Origin: Oscillospiraceae bacterium
GTDB taxonomy: Bacteria > Bacillota > Clostridia > Oscillospirales > Ruminococcaceae
Direction of reading: 5' to 3'
Assembly: GCA_016297675.1 (NCBI GenBank)
Contig: JAEDGE010000025.1
Span: 1 to 17,725 of the forward strand
DNA length: 17,725 bases
Every line of letters begins with the position of its first letter. Within the stretch, counting starts at the first letter, position 1. The position numbers were made by a program, and so were the translations under genes. The notes below the pieces were generated by a model. That model did not search any database. It saw nothing but the letters and a program-made list of their open reading frames with translations, and had not been told where the DNA came from. Shown one piece after another: positions 1 through 6,763 of this stretch.

Positions 1-20
1 TGAACGATTCAACTAAATGA

Positions 21-71
21 TAAAAGCCCTGTCATCTTAAAAGGCAATGAGATGACAGGGTTCTTTTTATT
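21..71. terminator. Bidirectional intrinsic terminator
   Basis: A perfect 11-bp inverted repeat (CCCTGTCATCT at 27-37, AGATGACAGGG at 50-60) with a 12-nt loop is followed on the plus strand by TTCTTTTTATT. On the minus strand it is followed by CTTTTATCA, so it can stop transcription both ways. It probably ends a plus-strand gene lying before the window and serves as the final stop for the PTS operon reading leftward from 6053. Confidence 0.8.
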
Positions 72-104
72 AAATCATAATAATATTTTAATTTATGTTA
101 ACGT

Positions 105-422
105 GAGTTCAATAAAAATGCATTGTCCTATTTCTCAGGGAAATCTTTTCCGAACCGTCCGGCAGAATCGCTACGCTGTCTGCCTGTGTCCGCTGTCCGC
201 CCCATTCTGTATCTCAATTTACAGCCTGACGACACTAAATTTCTGTTATCGACGTCCTTTTGTTTTTTCAGAGGGCGGACAGCGGTTCTTCATCCAGTAG
301 TGTGTCCAAATTTGCAGTGTTTTGCAGGGGAACAGCTTGTTCCCCTGCACCCTTCCGCCAAGCTGAGCCAGCTTGACCGCAATTCGCCATTCGGCGGATA
401 AAACTTGTTCGTCAAATTCAAG
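105..422. other. Structured non-coding region, possible dispersed intergenic repeat
   Basis: About 300 bp downstream of ptsI holds no convincing gene: the short open frames have no ribosome site and low-complexity translations. It is more GC-rich and more structured than the other intergenic DNA here. It contains a 13-bp perfect inverted repeat (CCGCTGTCCGCCC at 190-202 and GGGCGGACAGCGG at 273-285), a 6-bp stem at 161-184, a 10-bp hairpin at 324-348, and small stems at 359-375 and 385-396. This composition resembles multi-copy intergenic elements of clostridial genomes or a structured RNA. That reading is an inference; copy number cannot be seen from one window. Confidence 0.4.
324..348. repeat. 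10-bp perfect hairpin without U-tract
   Basis: GCAGGGGAAC (324-333) and GTTCCCCTGC (339-348) form a perfect stem around a 5-nt loop. Neither side is followed by a T-run, so it does not look like an intrinsic terminator. It may be part of a larger folded RNA or repeat element. Confidence 0.6.
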
Positions 423-425
423 TTA
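398..425 (-). terminator. Weak terminator-like hairpin at the ptsI stop
   Basis: On the minus strand AACTTG and CAAGTT form a 6-bp stem with an 11-nt loop, followed by TTTT. The hairpin begins inside the ptsI stop codon. The stem is short and AT-rich, so it is at best a leaky stop before the stronger terminator at 21-71. Confidence 0.3.
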
Positions 426-2057
426 TTTAGAAAGATCCACATTCCTAACAGCATCCCGTACTTTCAGTACGAAGGAAGGCGAAACAGAAAGTTCATCAAT
501 TCCCATTCTGAGAAATGTTTCTGTTAACGTGGTATCTGCGGCAAGTTCTCCGCAAATTCCAATCCATGCACCATTTTGATGAGCATTTTTTGCACTCAGT
601 TCAATCAAACGCAAAATTGCCTCATGATGGGTGTCACAGAATGATTCAATATCCGGATTCTGTCGATCACAGGCAAGTGTATACTGCGTCAAATCATTTG
701 TACCAACACTGAAAAAATCCACCATCGGTGCCAACCGATCGCTGATAATCGCAGCAGCCGGCGTTTCAATCATGATCCCAAGTTCCACATGCTCTGCATA
801 CGGGGTACTATTTTCCCGCAATTCTTCTTTGACTTCTTCACAGATTGCAAGAATGGATTCCAGCTCCGATACGCTCGTAATCATTGGAAACATAATTCCA
901 AGATTCCCATAAACAGAAGCACGGAATAAGGCACGCAGCTGCGTTTTGAAAATCTCGGGACGGGTCAGGCAAATCCGAATCGCCCGATAACCCAAAGCCG
1001 GATTCTCTTCCTTTTTCAAATGAAAATAATCCACCTGCTTATCTGCACCAATGTCCAGTGTGCGGATAATCACCTTCTTGCCTGCCATACTTTCCAACAC
1101 TTTTTTGTATGCTACAAACTGCTGTTCTTCTGTTGGATAATCTGTGTTTTCCAAATACAAAAACTCACTCCGAAACAGTCCAATTCCACCTGCATCATGC
1201 AAAAGCACTGCCCCAATGTGATCCACACCGCCAATATTGGCGTAGATATTGATTTTGGTTCCGTCCTTTGTAATATTTTCTTTTCCCTTTAGCTCCTGAA
1301 GCAGTCGTTTTTTCTCTTCGTCTTCCTTCTGCTTTGCCAGCAACCGCTTCTTTGTTTCTGCATCTGGATTGACAAACACTTCTCCTGTAAAGCCATCTAC
1401 AATCGCTTCGTCTCCGTCTTTCACTTCCGCAAGAAATGCTTCGCCCACTCCAATGACCGCTGGAATATTCATATTTCTTGCCAAAATAGCAGTATGAGAG
1501 TTAGAAGAACCATGTGCGGTTACAAATGCAAATACCTTGTCTTTTTCCAACGAAACCGTTTCACTTGGGGCAAGGTCATCCGCACAGACAATCATATGAT
1601 CTTCTGAACCGTTCTGTGCTGACACAGTACCAGTTAGATTGGCAATGATTCGATTGGAAATATCCTTAACATCTGCGGCTCTTGCCTGCATATAGGCATC
1701 CTCCATAGAGGAAAACATCTCTGCAAAATGATCGGCTGTAATCGCAACAGCATATTCCGCATTCACTTTTTGCGTATCAATGATATTCTGAATGCTTTCG
1801 TTATAATCCTCATCTTCCAGCATCATCATATGAATTTCAAAAATTTGTGCATGGGTCTCGCCCACTTCTTTCAGTGCCTTTTCATAAATTGCCTGAAGCT
1901 GTTCAGTTGCCGCCGCTTTTGCGGTTTCCACTCTGGCTTTTTCTGCCTCCGTATCTGTGATTCGGACTTGTCGAATCACTATTTCCTGTTTCTGAAAGAG
2001 AGAAATTTTTCCAAATGCAACAGCACCATACACTCCTTTTCCTGTATAAGTTTTCAT
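423..2057 (-). CDS. ptsI: PTS Enzyme I (phosphoenolpyruvate-protein phosphotransferase)
   Basis: This cytoplasmic enzyme takes phosphate from PEP and passes it to HPr, the first step of all PTS sugar uptake. The protein is 544 aa, somewhat shorter than the usual 570 or so. The HPr-binding/phosphohistidine domain covers about residues 1-230, with the active His188 in NSHTAILAR. The PEP-binding TIM barrel follows, with GGIGLFRSEFLYL (290-302), RTLDIGADK (332-340) and the catalytic Cys502 in ICGELA. The residues before the active His read HGSSNSH rather than the familiar GGRTSH, a variant I recall from clostridial Enzyme I. The ATG at 2057 is chosen because AGGAGG (2065-2070) lies 7 nt upstream; an in-frame upstream ATG would run back into the pyrophosphatase gene. 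Only 13 nt separate it from that gene, so it is the last, translationally coupled cistron. Confidence 0.97.
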   Translation of the reverse strand: MKTYTGKGVYGAVAFGKISLFQKQEIVIRQVRITDTEAEKARVETAKAAATEQLQAIYEKALKEVGETHAQIFEIHMMMLEDEDYNESIQNIIDTQKVNAEYAVAITADHFAEMFSSMEDAYMQARAADVKDISNRIIANLTGTVSAQNGSEDHMIVCADDLAPSETVSLEKDKVFAFVTAHGSSNSHTAILARNMNIPAVIGVGEAFLAEVKDGDEAIVDGFTGEVFVNPDAETKKRLLAKQKEDEEKKRLLQELKGKENITKDGTKINIYANIGGVDHIGAVLLHDAGGIGLFRSEFLYLENTDYPTEEQQFVAYKKVLESMAGKKVIIRTLDIGADKQVDYFHLKKEENPALGYRAIRICLTRPEIFKTQLRALFRASVYGNLGIMFPMITSVSELESILAICEEVKEELRENSTPYAEHVELGIMIETPAAAIISDRLAPMVDFFSVGTNDLTQYTLACDRQNPDIESFCDTHHEAILRLIELSAKNAHQNGAWIGICGELAADTTLTETFLRMGIDELSVSPSFVLKVRDAVRNVDLSK

Positions 2058-2070
2058 GCTACCGCCTCCT

Positions 2071-2613
2071 TCATGCATTCTGCACAGTACAGAATTTTTG
2101 TTTGTAGTTTTCCATTGCCTTCTCAATGATTCCAACAGCTTCGATTGGACCACCAATTTCCCTTACCTCTGTTTTTTTGCCTTCTAACTGCTTGTATACA
2201 GAAAAGAAATGCTTTAGCTCATCAAAAATATGCTTTGGAAGCTCTTTCACATCTGTATAGCTCATATAAGTGGGATCACCATAAGGAATGGCAATAATTT
2301 TTTCATCTCCCATTCCGCCGTCTTCCATCGTCATGACACCAATCGGATAACTTCTCACCAGTGTCATTGGCTGAATCGGAGCAGAACAAAGCAACAATAC
2401 ATCCAGTGGATCATGGTCATCTGCATAAGTACGGGGAATAAATCCATAATTCATTGGATAGTGTGTGGCTGTAAAAAGCACTCTGTCCAATGATAACATC
2501 CCCGTTCTCTTATCCAGTTCATATTTCATATTACTGCCTTTTGCAATCTCAATTACAGCAACAAAATCAGTCGGATAAATTCTTTCTGGTTCTATATCAT
2601 GCCAGATATTCAT
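2071..2613 (-). CDS. ppa: Family I soluble inorganic pyrophosphatase
   Basis: This hydrolyses pyrophosphate to two phosphates in the cytoplasm. The 180-aa length and motifs fit the bacterial family I enzyme. Visible are Glu22/Lys30/Glu32 in the N-terminal substrate region, Arg44, Tyr56, the metal signature DHDPLD (Asp66, Asp68, Asp71), Asp98, Asp103-x-Lys105, and the Tyr140-Lys141 pair. All residues expected for catalysis appear present. The start at 2613 has an AGGAGGG site (2621-2627) 7 nt upstream. The gene lies between ptsH and ptsI in the same direction, and its TGA is followed directly by the ptsI ribosome site. Family I pyrophosphatases are normally stand-alone housekeeping genes, so a place inside the general PTS operon is unusual; the function there is not shown by the sequence. 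Confidence 0.95.
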   Translation of the reverse strand: MNIWHDIEPERIYPTDFVAVIEIAKGSNMKYELDKRTGMLSLDRVLFTATHYPMNYGFIPRTYADDHDPLDVLLLCSAPIQPMTLVRSYPIGVMTMEDGGMGDEKIIAIPYGDPTYMSYTDVKELPKHIFDELKHFFSVYKQLEGKKTEVREIGGPIEAVGIIEKAMENYKQKFCTVQNA

Positions 2614-2627
2614 CGCTTTTCCCTCCT

Positions 2628-2669
2628 AAAACTCCGGCAGTCTCTGTATGTTCATAGATTCTGCCGGAG
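2628..2669 (-). promoter_or_regulatory. Intercistronic hairpin between ptsH and ppa
   Basis: On the minus strand CTCCGGCAG (2661-2669) and CTGCCGGAG (2632-2640) form a perfect 9-bp stem. A 2x2 internal loop and three more base pairs (TCT/AGA) can extend it. It is followed by only four U residues and then directly by the ppa ribosome site. This could be a leaky terminator that lowers ppa-ptsI expression relative to ptsH, or a 3' stabiliser or processing site for the ptsH message. The hairpin is seen; its role is inferred. Confidence 0.6.
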
Positions 2670-2689
2670 AATTGGTTTTTATTCTGCTT

Positions 2690-2947
2690 TTACAAATTTT
2701 CTGCAAAGAATGTCTGCATTTCCTCGTATGCAGCATCCTCGTCTGCACCTTCTACTGTAACATTGACGGTATCGCCACACTTTACACCTAAGCCCATTAC
2801 TGCCATGAGTTTGGTCAGGTTGACAGACTTACCGCCTTTTTCCAGCATGATGGTGCTTTCAAAGCCCTTTGCCTTCTTGGCAAGCAGCCCTGCCGGTCTT
2901 GCGTGAATTCCTACTTCGTCCTTGATGGTGTAAGCAAATGTTTTCAT
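2690..2947 (-). CDS. ptsH: HPr phosphocarrier protein, lacking Ser46
   Basis: HPr carries phosphate from Enzyme I to the EIIA domain of sugar permeases. The protein is 85 aa, the normal size. The phosphorylated His15 sits in GIHARPAG, with Arg17 conserved. Aligned without gaps to Bacillus subtilis and E. coli HPr (from memory), residues 43-48 read N-L-T-K-L-M instead of N-L-K-S-I-M. The regulatory Ser46, target of HPr kinase in Firmicutes, is therefore Lys46, with Thr at 45. The ATG at 2947 has AGGAGG (2955-2960) 7 nt upstream. The gene starts 16 nt after the permease stop codon, so it is in the same operon. The catalytic phosphotransfer role looks intact; classical P-Ser-HPr signalling would not work through this copy unless Thr45 substitutes. 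Confidence 0.97.
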   Translation of the reverse strand: MKTFAYTIKDEVGIHARPAGLLAKKAKGFESTIMLEKGGKSVNLTKLMAVMGLGVKCGDTVNVTVEGADEDAAYEEMQTFFAENL

Positions 2948-2963
2948 GTTATTTCCTCCTGTT

Positions 2964-5120
2964 TTATTGATTGATTTTGATTGCTGTTTCGCCAGCAGAT
3001 ACAACGCCTTCGGCAACCGGCTGAACAGCAGAATAATCGTCTGTATTGCAAATCAGAAGCGGTGTGGTCAGTGGATATCCCGCCGCTTGAATCGCCTTTT
3101 TGTCAAAAGTGATCAGCAAATCACCCTTCTTTACAGTTTGTCCATCGGTGACATGGGTTTCAAAATATTTGCCTTCCAGTTTTACGGTATCAATTCCAAT
3201 GTGCATTAAAAGTTCTACGCCATCTTCCGACACCATATTGACTGCATGTTTGGTCTCAAAAACAGTATCAATCTTGCCATCACATGGTGCAAACAACTTG
3301 CCTTCGGATGGTTCAATGGCAATGCCATCTCCCAGAATTTTCTGCGAGAATACATCGTCTTCTACTGCTTCCAACGGAATGGCTGTACCGTTCATATGCG
3401 TATAAATAGTGATCTCAGCATGGTCAGAAGCGACTGATTCTGTAGATTTTGGTGTCACCTCTTCCTGTTTCGGTGCAGATGCTTCTTCGGACACAGACCC
3501 AATGATACTGTCAAGGTCATCTGATTGCGGGGAGTCTATAAAGTCTTCCAGATGGGATTTCACAACCGATACCTGCGGCCCGTAAATGACCTGTACACCG
3601 TTGCCCTTATGAATCACACCAGACGCACCACTTTCTTTCAGCAGAGCATCCTGCACTTTGGAAGCATCCTTTACAGTCACTCTTAACCGTGTAGCACAGC
3701 AATCTAAGTCGGAAAGGTTTTCTTTTCCACCCAGTCCCTTCAGAACCAGTGCACTGGTTCGATCTACAGCCTGACCATCAGCAGCTTTTGCTGCCTTTGC
3801 CTCATTCATATCGCTTCTTCTATAAAGTTTTGGCTGCACATCATCGGCTTCTCGTCCAGGTGTTTTCAGATTCAGTTTTGTAATCATAAAGTAAAATACA
3901 AAATAGTAAACAACAGCATAAATCAAACCTACGACAATAATCCATACCCAATGCGTCTTTGCATTTCCCTGTAAGATACCAAATAACGTCAGGTCAATAG
4001 CACCGCCGGAGAACGTCATACCCACGCCAACATTTAGGATGTGCATCAACATATAGGAAAGACCAGCCAGCACACAGTGTACCGCATACATCAGCGGTGC
4101 AACAAACAGGAATGTAAATTCCAACGGCTCTGTAATACCAGTAATCATAGAGGTCAATGCTGCGGAAAGCAACAAACTGCCGACTACCTTTTTCTTTTCT
4201 GGACGGGCTGCCCGATACATTGCAAATGCAGCAGCTGGCAGACCGAAAATCATAAATGGGAACTTACCAGACATAAATCTGGTAGCAGAAACAGAAAATT
4301 CTGTTGTGGACTTAGAAGCCAGTTCTGCAAAGAAAATATTCTGTGCACCCGTTACAAGATTGCCGTCAATCATCATAGAACCGCCCAGTTCTGTCTGCCA
4401 GAACGGCATATAAAATACATGATGCAGACCGAACGGAATCAAGGCACGTTCCAGAATTCCATAAATCCAAGTGCCTGCATAACCAGAATTCAGCACCAAT
4501 ACGCCAAGTTTGGAAATACCAAGCTGTACAATCGGCCATAAATAAAACATTGCAATGCCGACAATCAAATAGGTAACGGTTGCAACAATGGGAACAAAAC
4601 GTGTACCGCCGAAAAAGGAAAGCACTTGCGGAAGTTCTATCTTATAGAACTTATTATGCAGAGCTGCAACTCCAAGTCCTACAATGATACCGCCGAACAC
4701 ACCCATTTGCAAGGTTGTAATCCCCAGCACAGAAGTGGTCGAGTTTTCTGCCATGGCTTCCACGCCGCCTTTTGCAGAAATCAATGCACTGATGGCAGTA
4801 TTCATTACCAGAAATGCTATTGCACCGGAAAGAGCTGCTACTTCTTTTTCCTTTTTTGCCATACCAATGGAAACACCCATTGCAAAAAGTAAAGCAAGGT
4901 TATCAAAAACAGCACTCCCTGTTTTGCTCATAATGTCAAGGATAGTATAGAATAGACCGCCCTCATAGATGACTTTTCCAAGATGATAGGTTTCAATCGT
5001 GGTCGGGTTCGTAAAGGAACTGCCGATTCCAAGCAGAAGCCCTGCCACTGGCAGCAGTGCAATCGGCAGCATAAATGACCGACCCACTCGCTGCAATACG
5101 CCAAATATTTTGTCTTTCAT
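2964..5120 (-). CDS. ptsG: Glucose-family PTS permease EIICBA
   Basis: This single-chain permease imports and phosphorylates a hexose, probably glucose. The 718 aa have the order C-B-A. The membrane EIIC domain (about 1-415, many hydrophobic helices) carries GLHHVFYMPFW (231-241) and GITEPLEF (328-335), typical of the glucose/GlcNAc family. EIIB (about 455-530) has the phosphocysteine Cys475 in DCCATRLR, with a second Cys just before it. A charged, Ser/Glu-rich linker (about 530-568) leads to EIIA, with phospho-His640 in LLMHIGIDTV and the partner His625. I favour glucose over GlcNAc from the sequence after GLHH and from the operon order; maltose or other glucosides are not excluded. AGGAGG (5132-5137) lies 11 nt before the ATG. 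It is downstream of the antiterminator gene and immediately upstream of ptsH. Confidence 0.95.
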   Translation of the reverse strand: MKDKIFGVLQRVGRSFMLPIALLPVAGLLLGIGSSFTNPTTIETYHLGKVIYEGGLFYTILDIMSKTGSAVFDNLALLFAMGVSIGMAKKEKEVAALSGAIAFLVMNTAISALISAKGGVEAMAENSTTSVLGITTLQMGVFGGIIVGLGVAALHNKFYKIELPQVLSFFGGTRFVPIVATVTYLIVGIAMFYLWPIVQLGISKLGVLVLNSGYAGTWIYGILERALIPFGLHHVFYMPFWQTELGGSMMIDGNLVTGAQNIFFAELASKSTTEFSVSATRFMSGKFPFMIFGLPAAAFAMYRAARPEKKKVVGSLLLSAALTSMITGITEPLEFTFLFVAPLMYAVHCVLAGLSYMLMHILNVGVGMTFSGGAIDLTLFGILQGNAKTHWVWIIVVGLIYAVVYYFVFYFMITKLNLKTPGREADDVQPKLYRRSDMNEAKAAKAADGQAVDRTSALVLKGLGGKENLSDLDCCATRLRVTVKDASKVQDALLKESGASGVIHKGNGVQVIYGPQVSVVKSHLEDFIDSPQSDDLDSIIGSVSEEASAPKQEEVTPKSTESVASDHAEITIYTHMNGTAIPLEAVEDDVFSQKILGDGIAIEPSEGKLFAPCDGKIDTVFETKHAVNMVSEDGVELLMHIGIDTVKLEGKYFETHVTDGQTVKKGDLLITFDKKAIQAAGYPLTTPLLICNTDDYSAVQPVAEGVVSAGETAIKINQ

Positions 5121-5216
5121 GATTGTAAAATCCTCCTAATTTCATTTTATGTCCATGATATCAGCTTGAACGCAATTACTTAGGTACCAATTATAATTGT
5201 TTCAAACTTTTTTACT

Positions 5217-6053
5217 TTATCCGCTGATTTTTCTCAAGTGAATTGCCAACGTCAGCATTTCATCCTCTGAAATGGTTTTTGCAAAATTTTTCAGAATATA
5301 ATCTTGCATACATTTTGCACATTTATAGTGCTTTTTAAACTTCAGCTGGACAAATGTTAAAATTTCCTCATCCCGACTGAGCACATTCGGCAACTCTTGC
5401 GACTGAAAAAGCCGCTTCGCAAGATATTTCAAATGCACCAAAAAGCGATCATACGCAATGGTGGTTTTATCAATTTTCCCATGATAAAAAGTATCTGCAA
5501 TTTCTGCACAGGCATTCACCAATTTCGTGATATCTGGAATTTGTCCCATGTTGGTATGCAACCGTGCATTGATAATATGCATCGCAATAAAACCTGCTTC
5601 ATCTTCATGCAGAGATACACCCAACTTATCCTGAATCTCATGAACGCAGTATCTGCCAAGGGATAACTCTTCCGGAAAGCAGTCCTGTATAGAATCCATC
5701 AACGGATTGGAAAATGCAATGCCCTGTTTTTTTCGTTCAATTGCAAATGCGATATGATCCGATAAAGAAATAATCAGTGACTCATTTAAAGTAGTATGTG
5801 TATGTGCCGAAATATAATCCACCAAATCTGCTGTCAGTTTAATATACTCATATGGGATTTCGGACAAACATTCCACAAGCCGTTTTCTAAGTGCGGAATC
5901 TGTAATCATATATATTTTTTGAATCTTTTCCGCATCCACTTCGTCTCCATATTTTTTACCAAACCCAATTCCCTTTCCAGATATAATCTGTTCTTTTCGT
6001 TTTTCATCTAACACACACACAATATTATTATTAATAATTTTTATGATTTTCAT
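5217..6053 (-). CDS. BglG/LicT/GlcT-family transcriptional antiterminator (CAT-PRD-PRD)
   Basis: RNA-binding antiterminators of this family stop a leader terminator from forming when their PTS sugar is present. The 278-aa length matches LicT. Residues 1-55 form the CAT RNA-binding domain (MKIIKIINNN, then GKGIGFGKK). PRD1 follows with His100 (SDHIAFAIER) and His159 (AGFIAMHI), and PRD2 with His207 (FLVHLKYLA) and His272 (LAIHLRK), so the four regulatory histidines are in place. The start at 6053 is chosen over an in-frame ATG 13 codons earlier because GGAG (6061-6064) lies 7 nt upstream and because family members begin with this motif. Being first gene before ptsG-ptsH-ptsI resembles B. subtilis glcT, but the likely RNA target at 6125-6163 looks more LicT-like, so no symbol is given. 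A 96-nt gap without terminator separates it from ptsG. Confidence 0.95.
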   Translation of the reverse strand: MKIIKIINNNIVCVLDEKRKEQIISGKGIGFGKKYGDEVDAEKIQKIYMITDSALRKRLVECLSEIPYEYIKLTADLVDYISAHTHTTLNESLIISLSDHIAFAIERKKQGIAFSNPLMDSIQDCFPEELSLGRYCVHEIQDKLGVSLHEDEAGFIAMHIINARLHTNMGQIPDITKLVNACAEIADTFYHGKIDKTTIAYDRFLVHLKYLAKRLFQSQELPNVLSRDEEILTFVQLKFKKHYKCAKCMQDYILKNFAKTISEDEMLTLAIHLRKISG

Positions 6054-6073
6054 AATACATCTCCATTTCGGAT

Positions 6074-6128
6074 AAAAAAAACCAACCTTCATATAAACGC
6101 ATATAACACGTCCATATAAAAGTTGGTT
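6074..6128 (-). terminator. Leader terminator of the PTS operon
   Basis: On the minus strand a long hairpin runs from AACCAAC (6122-6128) to GGTTGGTT (6080-6087), followed by a U-tract (6074-6079) and, about 10 nt on, the ribosome site of the antiterminator gene. The stem can be drawn as about 20 pairs, four of them G-U, around a 9-nt loop. Its 5' arm overlaps the 3' end of the RAT candidate, the standard mutually exclusive arrangement. Confidence 0.85.
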
Positions 6129-6163
6129 ATGCCCAATCTAAAATCATTGAAAGGTAACATTCC
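6125..6163 (-). promoter_or_regulatory. Ribonucleic antiterminator (RAT) candidate
   Basis: On the minus strand the leader reads GGAATGTTAC (6154-6163) and GGCATAACC (6125-6133). These match the two conserved halves of the LicT/SacT RAT as I recall them (GGATTGTTAC and GGCAAAACC) at 9 of 10 and 8 of 9 positions. The region between is about 20 nt, longer than the usual 10 or so, and can close as CAAT/ATTG with an AU-rich loop. It overlaps the terminator stem at 6122-6128. Binding by the antiterminator encoded just downstream is an inference from position and family. Confidence 0.7.
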
Positions 6164-6190
6164 AATACAAGAACTTCATATCAAATTTAC

Positions 6191-6226
6191 TATAATCATT
6201 CTACCACATCGAAATGGATTTGTCAA
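6191..6226 (-). promoter_or_regulatory. Sigma-A promoter of the PTS operon
   Basis: On the minus strand a consensus -35 TTGACA (6221-6226) and -10 TAGAAT (6198-6203) are separated by exactly 17 bp. Transcription would start near 6191, about 28 nt before the RAT candidate and about 140 nt before the antiterminator start codon. It is the only strong minus-strand promoter found for all five genes. Confidence 0.85.
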
Positions 6227-6264
6227 TCTGTTATCGTGCTTTTAGAATCGAAATCTCTTTTTCA

Positions 6265-6290
6265 AACAAAATAAAAGATTTTATTTTGTT
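6265..6290. promoter_or_regulatory. 12-bp perfect AT-rich palindrome
   Basis: AACAAAATAAAA (6265-6276) and TTTTATTTTGTT (6279-6290) are perfect inverted repeats with a 2-bp centre. They lie about 40 bp upstream of the -35 of the PTS promoter in a gene-free stretch. This could be a binding site for a dimeric regulator; no known consensus is recognised. Confidence 0.4.
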
Positions 6291-6291
6291 A

Positions 6292-6315
6292 CATTTCCAC
6301 AATTGTTGTGAAATG
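6292..6315. promoter_or_regulatory. Second inverted repeat upstream of the PTS promoter
   Basis: CATTTC-C-ACAA (6292-6302) pairs with TTGTGAAATG (6306-6315) over 10 bp with one bulged C and a 3-bp centre. It sits one base from the preceding palindrome, so the two may form a composite operator region. The rest of 6316-6490 is AT-rich and holds nothing else I can identify. Confidence 0.3.
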
Positions 6316-6490
6316 TTTCAGATTTTCTCCACAGCGATATGTAAATTTATGTATTTACTCTAACAAATTTTACTGTAAATCCACTATTACAAGTTCTGGT
6401 CGATTTTGAAATTATATTTTCCTATTATTTTTCTAAATGAAAGCAAAGTATCTGAATGCTCCCATTCTTCAAAAAAATATACAAAACAGG

Positions 6491-6519
6491 TTGATTTTTC
6501 AGCACGATTTCTCTATAAT
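6491..6519 (+). promoter_or_regulatory. Sigma-A promoter before the fliB-like gene
   Basis: TTGATT (6491-6496) and a perfect TATAAT (6514-6519) are separated by 17 bp. Transcription would start near 6526, leaving a leader of roughly 240 nt before the first gene on this strand. Confidence 0.8.
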
Positions 6520-6525
6520 AAAGAC

Positions 6526-6763
6526 AGAGAAAGAAAATCTACTTGATCATAACCATCTATGAAGGCGGCATATCATCCCAGAAAATTGATACAGATTTTA
6601 TGACCAACCGTTCCAAATGGAAAAAGATTGCATTCTCCATCCTAACTAATTTTTTGTAGAATAAAATACTCAGATTTATTCTTATTCTGTAAGTGATAAT
6701 ATTAAGTCGTCTATTTCTTTCCATAGGCGACCTTTTTCAGATCAGAAAGGAGCCCGCATTCCC
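6526..6763 (+). other. Long 5' leader with internal terminator
   Basis: The stretch between the promoter and the fliB-like start holds no gene of normal size. It contains two tiny overlapping open frames: 14 codons at 6559-6603 and 19 codons at 6600-6659, sharing ATGA. Neither has a visible ribosome site. The leader ends in a hairpin with a T-run at 6706-6737, just before the gene's own ribosome site (AAAGGAG at 6746-6752). It could be an attenuator, or a short RNA of about 210 nt with its own promoter and terminator. No known riboswitch or T-box pattern is recognised. Confidence 0.45.
6706..6737 (+). terminator. Intrinsic terminator within the leader
   Basis: GTCGTCTAT (6706-6714) and ATAGGCGAC (6723-6731) form a 9-bp stem with one G-U pair and an 8-nt loop, followed by CTTTTTC. 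It ends 27 nt before the fliB-like start codon, so readthrough or antitermination is needed for expression from the promoter at 6491-6519. Confidence 0.7.

Noticed and set aside
324..348. The 10-bp hairpin as terminator of ptsI
   Set aside because: No T-run follows on either strand.
52..401. Two overlapping short open frames on the plus strand as possible genes
   Set aside because: Neither has a ribosome site, the translations are rich in Cys/Phe/Ser with no recognisable motif, and the DNA is dominated by inverted repeats.
5183..5200. CAATTATAATTG before ptsG as an internal promoter or operator
   Set aside because: The TATAAT inside it has no usable -35 at normal spacing, and short AT palindromes are expected by chance.
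6559..6659. Two tiny ATGA-overlapping frames as leader peptides
   Set aside because: No ribosome site precedes either one and composition is unremarkable; kept only as a note in the leader description.
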